Assembly: GCF_002025665.1 (NCBI RefSeq)
Contig: NZ_CP018786.1
Coordinates: 2,666,001-2,730,000, forward strand
Source: Chryseobacterium indologenes
GTDB taxonomy: Bacteria; Bacteroidota; Bacteroidia; Flavobacteriales; Weeksellaceae
DNA: 64,000 nt
Direction: 5' to 3'
Shown here: positions 1-7,761 of the stretch, one piece after another
Layout of the letters: each line of letters opens with the position of its first letter
Numbering within the stretch: position 1 is the first letter of the stretch
Made by a program: the position numbers and the translations under genes
The notes under the pieces: generated by a model
The model's input: the letters and a program-made list of their open reading frames with translations, nothing else
The model's database searches: none
What the model was told of the DNA's origin: nothing

Positions 1-728
1 TCTTCTACAAAGTGCCCACCTTCGAATAAGATGGTTGGCATTCCCACTTTGATAAAATTATCTCCGGTAGAAGTCGGATAAAATTCATCAGAATATCTTC
101 CGATCTGGTTGGGAATCATTTCTTTTAAATGATTGTATACGCTTCCAATTACTGCCATACATTTTTTTCTGTTTTCAGTAACGGTACGTTCTACATTTTC
201 TGAAGGTGCCAAAAAGGAAAGCGTAGCAGGATGAATTCCATCTGTAGTAAATATGGTTCTCTGCTCATGAAGGTTGAGTGCATAATCATATTTTTTTGAA
301 GCGGCTGCTTTCTTCAGAAATTTAATCTCTTTACTGGCTTCGTTATGAAAATCTCTGTTCAGGTCAATATCGGATGCATTCAGTCTGGTCCATCTTTCAG
401 ATCCATCCGGATTCAGCATGAATATAAAATCAAGCTTTATTTTACTGAATAAATCCTCTTTCATTTCGGGTACTTTATCAAGACTTACCAAAAGGTCAAG
501 CATAGCATGAGTAGCATTGGATTCATTTCCGTGCATTTGTGACCAGGCCAATACCTGAATGTTTCCGGTTCCGATGCTTAACTGATAAATAGGTTTATCT
601 AAATAGGATGTTCCGATCTCCTGAATATAATCGCTGAGATTGGTCTGTAGATAAGAAAATAATTTTTCAGGGGAAATATAGCGATTTGAGAAATCGGGGT
701 TTTGAGAATAGATCTGTTCAAAATTCAT
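1..728 (-). CDS. M14-family zinc carboxypeptidase, partial (C-terminus beyond window)
   Basis: Only the N-terminal 242 codons are inside the window; the gene continues past position 1. The visible protein has the M14 metallocarboxypeptidase signature: HGNE (H66, E69) as the first two zinc ligands, then LNPDG, DLNRDF around residues 122-127 (the family's substrate-carboxylate-binding Asn-Arg region), and LHEQ with H154 as the third zinc ligand. ILFEGG near residue 236 probably carries the catalytic Glu. There is no signal peptide, so a cytoplasmic peptidase is likely. The start at 728 is preceded 22 bp upstream by a TAAATTTG -7 box. The gene diverges from the XRE regulator and shares its long operator-rich upstream region. 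Substrate cannot be told from sequence. Confidence 0.85.
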   Translation of the reverse strand, partial: MNFEQIYSQNPDFSNRYISPEKLFSYLQTNLSDYIQEIGTSYLDKPIYQLSIGTGNIQVLAWSQMHGNESNATHAMLDLLVSLDKVPEMKEDLFSKIKLDFIFMLNPDGSERWTRLNASDIDLNRDFHNEASKEIKFLKKAAASKKYDYALNLHEQRTIFTTDGIHPATLSFLAPSENVERTVTENRKKCMAVIGSVYNHLKEMIPNQIGRYSDEFYPTSTGDNFIKVGMPTILFEGGHFVE

Positions 729-750
729 TTTAGGAATAGTTTACAAGAAT

Positions 751-758
751 CAAATTTA
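751..758 (-). promoter_or_regulatory. -7 promoter box (TAAATTTG) for the M14 peptidase
   Basis: Reads TAAATTTG on the minus strand, matching the Bacteroidota sigma consensus TAnnTTTG, 22 bp before the start codon at 728. No clear -33 TTG is seen. Confidence 0.5.
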
Positions 759-783
759 GCCATTTTTAGCCAAAAACTTAAAT

Positions 784-933
784 TAACATTTGTAAAAATG
801 ACTAAAATTAACAAATTTACATTTGACATCTGATTTTGAGATTGTTTACAAAGTTTAAATTAGGCAATTTCAGAGTTATGCAGACAAGTTAACACTTGTA
901 ACATTGTTAAACATTACTGAAGGACAAATTGTC
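784..933. promoter_or_regulatory. Distal cluster of TTAC-N4-GTAA-like palindromes
   Basis: Near-matches to TTAC-N4-GTAA occur at 784-795 (TAACATTTGTAA) and 890-901 (TAACACTTGTAA), one mismatch each. Weaker forms lie at 817-828 (TTACATTTGACA) and 899-910. A related inverted repeat GACAAATTGTC is at 923-933. They lie between the divergent peptidase and XRE genes. Interpretation as operators is inference. Confidence 0.45.
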
Positions 934-1123
934 TGTGGATAAAATTGTGGATTGAGAATAATTTAATTGCATATATTTAAACAACTGTAAATCATATATT
1001 TATAAAATTTATCTCAATTGTATTTGTAATAGTACTTTAAGTGCATAAAAAGGCTTTTTTTACTAATTGAGAGTTATTTTATTAAACATAAAAATTGTAG
1101 AAAACATGGATGTTTAATGAAAT

Positions 1124-1135
1124 ATACATATGTAA
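1124..1135. promoter_or_regulatory. Palindrome ATACATATGTAA, operator-like
   Basis: One mismatch from TTAC-N4-GTAA and contains the perfect 10 bp palindrome TACATATGTA (1125-1134). A second perfect palindrome, AAACATGGATGTTT, lies just before it at 1102-1115. Confidence 0.4.
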
Positions 1136-1277
1136 AACGAGTAAAAATCAAATGGATCTCTGAAAATTACTCAAATTGCACTTTTTTTAGGATCCTTAAT
1201 CTTCGATAAAAAGAGTTGTTTAACAGAAACACAATTTTCACCTCAATTTAGCCAAATATGGGCTTAAAATGGTGTGT

Positions 1278-1302
1278 TTACATCAGTAATTTACCTATGT
1301 AA
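1278..1302. promoter_or_regulatory. Two adjacent exact TTAC-N4-GTAA palindromes
   Basis: TTACATCAGTAA (1278-1289) and TTACCTATGTAA (1291-1302) both match TTAC-N4-GTAA exactly and are one base apart. They lie about 400 bp before the XRE start, in DNA with no coding capacity. Confidence 0.5.
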
Positions 1303-1541
1303 TTCTATTAAAAGTGCTTTTATATGCGTTTTATGAGGTATTTATCGATAATCTTATTTCTGAAAATGATTTAAGTAGTTTAATAATGTATATTCTATTT
1401 TTAAAGATATCTAATGGACAAAATAGCTCATAAATGGGCTGAATTTACATTTTTAAACCAATATTTTGGAAAAATATAAGTCCTTTAATAGATATAAACT
1501 ACTTGTGCAGAACTTTAATGATGGATAAGTATTATAAGTAA

Positions 1542-1674
1542 ATACAATTGTAATTTAACTGTAAATATTTGATTTTAAAATGATTAAAATAAAGTTACAA
1601 ATGTATACAAAGAATATTTTCAATTATTTACATTTGTATTTTGCATTTGTAAATTATATATATTACATTTGTAA
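1542..1674. promoter_or_regulatory. Proximal operator cluster overlapping the XRE promoter
   Basis: Five TTAC-N4-GTAA-type sites lie within 155 bp of the XRE start: ATACAATTGTAA (1542-1553), TTACAAATGTAT (1595-1606), TTACATTTGTAT (1628-1639), TTGCATTTGTAA (1641-1652) and TTACATTTGTAA (1663-1674, exact). The copies at 1628 and 1663 each contain TACATTTG, a match to the -7 consensus TAnnTTTG. A protein bound there would cover the promoter. The last box ends 25 bp before the ATG at 1696. Confidence 0.55.
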
Positions 1675-1695
1675 AATAATTAATGACTTATTTTT

Positions 1696-2232
1696 ATGAG
1701 TTTAAATGAAAGAATTTCCAAAATTATAGAGTATTCTCATCTTACTCCTTCCGAGTTTGCTGATGAGATTGACGTACAACGTTCATCCATTTCACATATC
1801 ACATCAGGAAGAAACAAACCGTCTCTTGAGTTTATCATAAAAATAAAATCCCGTTTTCCGGAACTTCTTTGGGACTGGCTGGTTACCGGTGAAGGTGAAA
1901 TGTTGAAATCCCAGCTACCTGAATCAGAAACTAACGAAGAACATCCCGAAGAGGAAAAAATAAAGACAACTCCACTACCCGACCTTTTTACGATGATGAA
2001 TGATGATGATGAATTCGGAAGTGATGAAACGGAAACGCAACCTTCAATATCAAGTCCTGGAGAATCGGTTATACCAACCCATGATAAAGCTCAGGAAAAA
2101 ATATCGGATTCTCAGCGATTAGAAAATTCTGGCGATCATATTTTAGGTCAACTATTTGGTAATCAACAAAGTAAAATAAAACGTATTGTTCTGTTCTACG
2201 AAAACGGAAAATTCGAAAGTTTTGAGCCTTAA
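1696..2232 (+). CDS. XRE-type helix-turn-helix regulator with acidic linker and conserved-looking C-terminal tail
   Basis: 178 aa. Residues 4-60 form an XRE/Cro-type helix-turn-helix (LTPSEFADEIDVQRSSISHI is the helix 2/turn/recognition-helix region), followed by WDWLVTGEGEML, a phrase typical of Bacteroidota XRE proteins. Residues 75-155 are a low-complexity, Glu/Asp/Ser/Pro-rich linker, likely disordered. The last ~18 residues (KIKRIVLFYENGKFESFEP) are basic-hydrophobic and look folded, possibly an oligomerisation or partner-binding strand pair. The gene stands alone, has a hairpin terminator straight after it, and is preceded by about 950 bp of non-coding DNA full of TTAC-N4-GTAA palindromes. 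It is therefore probably autoregulated (inference). No phage or toxin genes adjoin it, so a prophage repressor is unlikely. Confidence 0.85.
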   Translation: MSLNERISKIIEYSHLTPSEFADEIDVQRSSISHITSGRNKPSLEFIIKIKSRFPELLWDWLVTGEGEMLKSQLPESETNEEHPEEEKIKTTPLPDLFTMMNDDDEFGSDETETQPSISSPGESVIPTHDKAQEKISDSQRLENSGDHILGQLFGNQQSKIKRIVLFYENGKFESFEP

Positions 2233-2235
2233 AAA

Positions 2236-2262
2236 AACCTGATCAAAAAAAATGATCAGGTT
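2236..2262 (+). terminator. Rho-independent terminator of the XRE gene
   Basis: Stem AACCTGATCA/TGATCAGGTT with an A7 loop begins 4 bp after the stop codon. The 3' T-run is weak on the plus strand, so it may also work as a simple stabilising hairpin. Confidence 0.6.
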
Positions 2263-2630
2263 AAAAAATATTTGAAGAAGAAAACTAAAGCTATTGCTTT
2301 ATTTTATTTTTAAAATTTTTACAGGATACCAGTTGATAGAGTTTTTTTTATGATCATCTGTTCCTATAATTATAGTTTTTACAATTTGGGCTATTTAAAA
2401 GGGTAATATAGTACTGGATTATTATATGGTTAGGATTCTATTCTAAGACAGAATTATGACAGTAATTGAAAATATTTTTTTTTCATTAGTTTTTATGGTT
2501 CTATCAAATATAATTATTTAAAATTAAATCAGCAATAAAAATAAAATTATTTTACTATATAATCACAACAACAGACAATTGTTTCGATTATTATTAATTA
2601 TCATATTTTCCCAGTCGCTTAGTTCCAATA
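2263..2630. other. AT-rich spacer without recognisable gene
   Basis: About 370 bp between convergent genes. No ORF with coding character, no tRNA-like fold and no clear repeat is seen. Confidence 0.5.
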
Positions 2631-2657
2631 AAAAAGACCCACACAACTGCAGGTCTA
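2631..2657 (-). terminator. Terminator of proline dehydrogenase gene
   Basis: On the minus strand AGACC, a 12-nt loop, GGTCT, then a T6 run, 25 bp beyond the stop codon. Confidence 0.7.
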
Positions 2658-2681
2658 GTAATAGATATATTGACAATATTA

Positions 2682-3848
2682 TTATTTCTTTCTTCTTTCA
2701 AGTTCTTTTTTGATCAGTCCAAGCTCTCTTCCGGTTTGTCCGGCCACAGAGGTATTTTCCTGGGCTCTTCTCGTCAAATAAGGCACAACATCCTTTACAG
2801 GTCCATATGGAAGATATTTAGCCACATTATAGCCTTTATCTGACAAATAGAAAGTAATATTATCACTCATTCCGTAAAGCTGTCCAAAATAAACGTGTGG
2901 ATTACTGCTTTCCAGAGATTTTGCTTTCATTTTATCCATGATCAGCTCAGAAGAGATTTCGTTATGGGTTCCGAAGAACGCTGAAACTTTATCCAAATGA
3001 TCCATTACGAAGTCAATTCCTGCATTATAATTTTTATCTGAAGCCTCTTTGGTTGGCTGAATAGGATCTGCATACCCTTTTTCTGCAGCTCTGGCTCTTT
3101 CTTTTTCCATATAAGCACCACGAACGATCTTGTAACCAATGAAGTAATTCTTTTCTCTTGCTCTTTGAAGGTTGGCTTCCATATACTCCAGTCTTCCGGT
3201 TCTGTACATCTGGATGGTATTCCAAACAATAGGTTTCTGCTGGTTATATTTCTCCATCATCTCTTCGCAAAGATGGTCTGCTGCGTCCTGCATCCAGGTT
3301 TCTTCAGCATCTACCATTACTTTTTTATCATGTTCATGGCAAAGACTGCATACTTCATCAAATCTTTTTACGACTCTTTCCCATTCTTCTTTCTGGCTGG
3401 TAGTAAGCTCCGCTCCTTTTCCAACAGCTTCATAAAGATCAATTCTTCCGAAAGCGGTAGGTTTAAATACAATAAAAGGAATCGCCGGATTTCCTACTGA
3501 GAATCTTACAATGTCCTTAATTTCTTTGCAAACCGCATCAAAGGTTTCTTCATCTTCTTTCCCTTCAATGGAATAATCAAAAATACTTCCGACTCCTCTT
3601 TTGAATAGCTGCTTTACAACTTTCATACTTTCTTCACGGGTTTCACCACCACAAAACTGCGCAAATAAAGTATTTTTTACAATTCCGGTTACGAAAGGAA
3701 AATTATTGTGTACTGTGAAATTCAGAACAGATGTTCCAAGGCTTGTAAGAGCGGGCTGTTCAATCATTTTAAACATCCAGTAAGCCTTTCTCAATTGTGC
3801 ATCAGACTTGTCTGCAAATGCAATTTTAGTATCATTAAAAATGGGCAT
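2682..3848 (-). CDS. Proline dehydrogenase (monofunctional PRODH)
   Basis: 388 aa, the usual size of stand-alone Bacteroidota proline dehydrogenase. It oxidises L-proline to 1-pyrroline-5-carboxylate with FAD and passes electrons to quinone. The barrel carries FKPTAFGR, VMVDAEETWMQ, YKIVRGAYMEKER (the conserved FAD-contacting RGAY), TKEASDKNYN, FGTHNE and the C-terminal YLPYGPVKDVVPYLTRR, whose Arg pair binds the proline carboxylate. There is no fused P5C dehydrogenase domain, so the second step must be encoded elsewhere. The gene has its own -7 box (TACCTTTG, 3873-3880) and terminator, so it is probably monocistronic. No membrane segment is seen; peripheral membrane association is typical of the family. 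Confidence 0.93.
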   Translation of the reverse strand: MPIFNDTKIAFADKSDAQLRKAYWMFKMIEQPALTSLGTSVLNFTVHNNFPFVTGIVKNTLFAQFCGGETREESMKVVKQLFKRGVGSIFDYSIEGKEDEETFDAVCKEIKDIVRFSVGNPAIPFIVFKPTAFGRIDLYEAVGKGAELTTSQKEEWERVVKRFDEVCSLCHEHDKKVMVDAEETWMQDAADHLCEEMMEKYNQQKPIVWNTIQMYRTGRLEYMEANLQRAREKNYFIGYKIVRGAYMEKERARAAEKGYADPIQPTKEASDKNYNAGIDFVMDHLDKVSAFFGTHNEISSELIMDKMKAKSLESSNPHVYFGQLYGMSDNITFYLSDKGYNVAKYLPYGPVKDVVPYLTRRAQENTSVAGQTGRELGLIKKELERRKK

Positions 3849-3872
3849 TCCTATTTATTAAATTTAGTTATG

Positions 3873-3880
3873 CAAAGGTA
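3873..3880 (-). promoter_or_regulatory. -7 box (TACCTTTG) for proline dehydrogenase
   Basis: Exact TAnnTTTG on the minus strand, 24 bp upstream of the start codon. Confidence 0.6.
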
Positions 3881-3911
3881 ATAATAACCTCAGTTTATTT
3901 AAAGATTTTTT

Positions 3912-4841
3912 TTACAATTTATGCTCTATTCCATTTAAAAGCATTGCGATGATTCCAACGAAAACCCAGAATCGTAATATATTTAATGTGAAGATGTTAC
4001 TTCTTCGGGAAGCGTTTAACAGGAGATAAATGCATACGATCATGACAAAAAGCCCTCCGGCAAAATAATAGGCCATGAATCCGGTGATACCGGTTTTTGT
4101 AATAATCTTCATGGAAACTACCATGGTAAATATCAGTAAAGAAGTCAGAATAATTTTTGTATTTCTGCTTTTAAAGTAATTGGGAATTGTGGTATATCCG
4201 AATGTTTTATCCACACTTCTGGTAAGTGTATCTTTCACAATATCAATACATAGCAGGATAAGAAACAGAAAGACAGCCATCAGGAAAACCTTTTTGGAAA
4301 AGGTTTCGTAATACACCATCATTCCAAAGAACGGATACAAAGTGAGACTAACAAAAGTAAGATTGTTCAGGATCAGTATTCTGCTCAATTTATGGCTATA
4401 AAACCACATAAAGAATTGATAGACCACAAAAAAAACAAATACATTGTGAGAAATCATCCAGGCTACCCCTAAAGAAATAGCACTGAGTGCTAAATAGGCA
4501 TAAAGAAAATATTTCTGTTTGATGAAGCTCTGAACTCGTGTTCTGAAAGGTTTTACTACATGATCTTTTTCCAGATCGTAGAATTGGTTGATAATACCAC
4601 CGGCCAGAATCGTAAGGACGGTACAAAAAATAATACCGTGAACTTTAAAATCAAAGACAAATTTTCTGAAAGATTCATCCTGATTGAACAGGAAAAAAGT
4701 AGAAACATAAAGAGCAAACGTCAAAAGAGCAGCTACAAAAAAACGTGCTCCAAGCAAAAAGCCCACGAATTGTGAAAATCTGTAAAATAGAGATTTTGAG
4801 AGATAGTTTTTAGATTGGAAAGGTTCTTTTTCAGAATTCAT
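3912..4841 (-). CDS. UbiA-family prenyltransferase
   Basis: 309 aa integral membrane protein with about eight or nine hydrophobic helices. Both Asp-rich UbiA motifs are present: N85-QFY-D89-LEK-D93 in the first half and D200-IVK-D204-TLTRSVD211 in the second; these bind the Mg-diphosphate of the prenyl donor. The family transfers prenyl chains to aromatic or glycerol-phosphate acceptors. It starts 10 bp after the mevalonate kinase-like gene, so the pair is probably co-transcribed, fitting an isoprenoid-consuming step. The acceptor is not deducible. Related flavobacterial proteins are often annotated as geranylgeranylglycerol-phosphate geranylgeranyltransferase, and a quinone or pigment pathway is also possible. 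Confidence 0.85.
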   Translation of the reverse strand: MNSEKEPFQSKNYLSKSLFYRFSQFVGFLLGARFFVAALLTFALYVSTFFLFNQDESFRKFVFDFKVHGIIFCTVLTILAGGIINQFYDLEKDHVVKPFRTRVQSFIKQKYFLYAYLALSAISLGVAWMISHNVFVFFVVYQFFMWFYSHKLSRILILNNLTFVSLTLYPFFGMMVYYETFSKKVFLMAVFLFLILLCIDIVKDTLTRSVDKTFGYTTIPNYFKSRNTKIILTSLLIFTMVVSMKIITKTGITGFMAYYFAGGLFVMIVCIYLLLNASRRSNIFTLNILRFWVFVGIIAMLLNGIEHKL

Positions 4842-4851
4842 TCCAATCTAT

Positions 4852-5778
4852 TTAAAATCTGTAAATCACTTCTTTTTGGAAGCCATCAAGCATTTTTTCT
4901 GCTTTTGCATAATCTTTGGTAAATCCTAAGATATAGCCGCCTCCACCGCTACCACACAGTTTCAGATAATAAGCGTTAGAATCCAGTCCTTTTTTCCAGA
5001 TATTAAAAATACTTTCAGGAATCATAGGACGGAAATGTTCATAAGCCCAGTGAGAAAGCTTTTTAAGATTTCTGAAGAATGGGTTCATGTCTTTTTTAAG
5101 GAAAGATTCGATACATGCGTTGTTGTAACGGATGAACTCTTCCTTCAGGGTTTTACGGAAACCTTCTGTTTTCATTTTTTCGAAGAAAATCTGGATCATA
5201 GGTCCTGTTTCACCTGTCATTCCGGAATCAATCAGGAAAATAGCTCCTTTTCCTTCTTCACCTTCCGGAATATCTACCCTGTCTAAATTTTCTTTATTTT
5301 CGATAAGAATTGGCAGATTCATATAACAGATCAGTGGATCCATTCCTGAACTTTTTCCATGGAAATAACTTTCCATTTCACCAAAAACAGCTTTTAATTT
5401 TTTAAGATTATCTTTTGAAATGTTTTCAGGGTTCAGTTTGCTGACTGAATATTTTTCAAAAATAGCAGCTACCAAAGCTCCGGAACTTCCCACTCCATAT
5501 CCCTGAGGAATATTGGAATCAAAGAAAAGGCCGTTTGAAATATCATTTTTGAAGCTCTCGATATCCAACTTAAAGTCGTCGGAAAGATCAAGTGCTGTAA
5601 GAAATTCAGAATACTTCTGCAGATGTCTGTTGGAATTCAGTTCAAATTCAGAACTCAAATCTGAAAATTTCAAAGTTCCTTTATAGAAGCTGTAAGGTAC
5701 TACAAGCCCCTGGGAATCTTCAATCATTCCATATTCTCCAAACAGGATTATTTTTGCATAAAATAAAGGGTTGGTCAT
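4852..5778 (-). CDS. GHMP-family kinase, mevalonate kinase-like
   Basis: 308 aa from the chosen start. It opens with NPLFYAKIILFGEYG, the GHMP motif 1 region of mevalonate kinases. The phosphate-binding motif 2 is PQGYGVGSSGAL (residues 91-102), SSGMDPLI supplies the probable catalytic Asp, and CGSGGGGYILG near the C-terminus is motif 3. The role is ATP-dependent phosphorylation of mevalonate in isoprenoid synthesis, fitting co-transcription with the UbiA gene 10 bp downstream. A longer frame reaches 5832, but a TAACTTTG -7 box lies inside that extension (5799-5806), so translation must start downstream; the ATG at 5778 aligns with the family N-terminus. A different small-metabolite GHMP kinase cannot be fully excluded. 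Confidence 0.82.
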   Translation of the reverse strand: MTNPLFYAKIILFGEYGMIEDSQGLVVPYSFYKGTLKFSDLSSEFELNSNRHLQKYSEFLTALDLSDDFKLDIESFKNDISNGLFFDSNIPQGYGVGSSGALVAAIFEKYSVSKLNPENISKDNLKKLKAVFGEMESYFHGKSSGMDPLICYMNLPILIENKENLDRVDIPEGEEGKGAIFLIDSGMTGETGPMIQIFFEKMKTEGFRKTLKEEFIRYNNACIESFLKKDMNPFFRNLKKLSHWAYEHFRPMIPESIFNIWKKGLDSNAYYLKLCGSGGGGYILGFTKDYAKAEKMLDGFQKEVIYRF

Positions 5779-5798
5779 ATTGACAATAAATCTTTTTG

Positions 5799-5806
5799 CA
5801 AAGTTA
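5799..5806 (-). promoter_or_regulatory. -7 box (TAACTTTG) for the kinase/UbiA pair; decides the start
   Basis: Exact TAnnTTTG on the minus strand, 20 bp before the ATG at 5778, with TTTTG about 23 bp further upstream (5830-5834). It lies inside the 5832 frame extension and so excludes that start. Confidence 0.65.
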
Positions 5807-5950
5807 AAAATTATTCCGCTGAATATAAGCAAAACTCAGGCCGAATTGCCTTCTATTTTACTTTCTTCAGTTCTTCTATTAAAAATACGAAAAAAATATG
5901 GTAAATAAATATAATTTCATGGATAAAATTCAATAGATGATCGTAATAAA

Positions 5951-5977
5951 AAAAAGACGTTAAAAATAACGTCTTTT
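5951..5977 (-). terminator. Terminator of the MFS transporter gene
   Basis: Stem AGACGTTA/TAACGTCT (5955-5974) with a T-run on both strands, just after the stop codon. Confidence 0.75.
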
Positions 5978-5981
5978 AATT

Positions 5982-7472
5982 TTATAATGTTTCTCTGTCT
6001 TTTCTCATTGTAACGTTCAGGAATCGTATTAAAATTAATCCTGCACCAAAAAATATGGTCATTGATAAGGCTGCAATACGCATATTATTGAAATGTTCAA
6101 TCAATGTGGCAAAGATAAATGTTCCGATAATGATGGCAATTTTCTCCAAAACATCATAGAAACTGAAGTAGGTAGTATTTTCCATTGAGTTTTCCGGAAG
6201 CAATTTTGAGTACGTGGATCTGGACATCGCCTGAAGACCACCCATTACTAAACCTACTACAGCTGCTACACCATAAAACTGGTATTCTACTGTAGGATTT
6301 TCTTTGTTGAGGAAATAAGCCCAAAGGCACGCTACAATCCAAAGGATGATTGCAATGGAAATAACATTTCTATTCCCAATTCTCTTGGATAATCTTGAGA
6401 AAATAACGGCTCCGATAATGGCTTCAATCTGAATTACCAGAAGAGTTCCGATCAGTTTATCCTGAGCAAGATTAATTTCACTTTTTCCAAATAATGTAGC
6501 CATCAGGAAAATAGTCTGCATTCCTACACTGTAAAAGAAGAAACTCGACAGGAAGAATTTCAGATTTCGATCTTTGAAAAGTTCTCCTCCTACTTTAAAC
6601 AGTTCGTGGAAACTTTCTTTGGCTATATCTTTATAGAAGCTCAGATTATCTTTAAATACTTCAAAGAAGCCACCCTGCTCTTCATGTTTTTTGAAGATAT
6701 TCTTATAGTTCAGTAGTACTAAATCTTTAGGAAGTTTATCTTTCACATCCCCAAATTGAGGAAGATGTTTGAATGTATATTGAGAAAACCCGAACCACCA
6801 TGCTCCTGTTAAAAGGAAACTGATTCTTGTAAACAGGAGCTGCTGGGCTGCTCCTTTGGCAAAAACCTGAATCAGCACCAAACAAATCACCACTAAAACT
6901 ACAGAACCAATATATCCGTAAACATATCCTCTTGCAGAAAGTGCATCCTGCCTGTCTGGTGTCGCAATATCCGGGAGGAAAGAGTTGTAAAACACTAAAC
7001 TTCCCCAGAAACCGACACTGGCTGTAATACTGAATAAAAGTCCTAAAAATACATTATGCATTCCTGTAAACATGGCCAATCCCATACAAGATGTGGCACC
7101 AAGATAACAGAAAAACTGCAGGAAAGATTTTTTGTTTCCAATAGTATCCGCTAATGAAGATAAAAATGGAGACAGTAATACCACAACAAAGAATGATATG
7201 GTAAGGGAATATCCATACACCGCATCCGGCTGATATTCTTCGCCAAAAATTTTAATCATATGCCTTACCGGAACATCAATCCAGGTTTTTGTTTCCGCTA
7301 CATATTCTTTTTTCTCGTAAGCGGTGGTCAGGATAGAGTAATAAATGGGAAAAATGGTAGAGGTAATCACCAGGGAATAAACAGAATTTGCCCAGTCATA
7401 TACCGCCCAGGCTTTCATAATTTTCGGATTATTCTTTATGTTTTTAGGCTGTCGATTCTCAGTTTCAGACAT
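5982..7472 (-). CDS. MFS transporter, UMF1/Atg22-like
   Basis: 496 aa with about twelve transmembrane helices. The N-terminus MKAWAVYDWANSVYSLVI is the signature opening of the UMF1 (Atg22-like) branch of the major facilitator superfamily; a central cytoplasmic insertion around residues 240-300 is also typical. Fungal Atg22 exports amino acids from the vacuole; the bacterial substrate is unknown. It has its own -7 box (7494-7501) and terminator and no pathway partner nearby. It is conserved in flavobacteria, so a housekeeping role is likely. Confidence 0.85.
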   Translation of the reverse strand: MSETENRQPKNIKNNPKIMKAWAVYDWANSVYSLVITSTIFPIYYSILTTAYEKKEYVAETKTWIDVPVRHMIKIFGEEYQPDAVYGYSLTISFFVVVLLSPFLSSLADTIGNKKSFLQFFCYLGATSCMGLAMFTGMHNVFLGLLFSITASVGFWGSLVFYNSFLPDIATPDRQDALSARGYVYGYIGSVVLVVICLVLIQVFAKGAAQQLLFTRISFLLTGAWWFGFSQYTFKHLPQFGDVKDKLPKDLVLLNYKNIFKKHEEQGGFFEVFKDNLSFYKDIAKESFHELFKVGGELFKDRNLKFFLSSFFFYSVGMQTIFLMATLFGKSEINLAQDKLIGTLLVIQIEAIIGAVIFSRLSKRIGNRNVISIAIILWIVACLWAYFLNKENPTVEYQFYGVAAVVGLVMGGLQAMSRSTYSKLLPENSMENTTYFSFYDVLEKIAIIIGTFIFATLIEHFNNMRIAALSMTIFFGAGLILIRFLNVTMRKDRETL

Positions 7473-7493
7473 TTCAAATATATATTAGTAGCA

Positions 7494-7501
7494 CAAAAAT
7501 A
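7494..7501 (-). promoter_or_regulatory. -7 box (TATTTTTG) for the UMF1 transporter
   Basis: Exact TAnnTTTG on the minus strand, 21 bp upstream of the ATG at 7472. Confidence 0.6.
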
Positions 7502-7696
7502 GAAAAACTACGGAATATTCTACGGTTTTTAATGTTATTTTGAAAATAATAATTGTAGGGTATTGAAATCATTCAGCAAAGTTTTAATCTTATTTTATAC
7601 TTTATAGGGGCTGAAAATCCTTAATCTATGTTGGTAAATAATGTGTTGACCAATCTGAATATATGATTGAAGATCTCATCATTCTATTCTGTAACG

Positions 7697-7727
7697 AAAA
7701 AATCGGGGTACAAAGACCCCGATTTTT
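7697..7727 (-). terminator. Terminator of the thiolase gene
   Basis: AAAAATCGGGGT/ACCCCGATTTTT stem (7698-7709 with 7716-7727), a strong GC core flanked by A and T runs. Confidence 0.8.
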
Positions 7728-7761
7728 ATATTTTAAATACACAATGTGTTTGTATGTGTAA

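Noticed and set aside
729..1695. Replication origin with DnaA boxes in the AT-rich upstream region
   Set aside because: No TTATCCACA-type boxes and no dnaA, dnaN or parAB genes; the repeated motif is a symmetric TTAC-N4-GTAA.
3005..3783. Several frames opposite or out of phase with proline dehydrogenase
   Set aside because: They are shadows of a well-supported gene in another frame.
5779..5832. Longer N-terminus for the mevalonate kinase-like gene
   Set aside because: The extension contains the TAACTTTG promoter box and does not resemble GHMP kinases.
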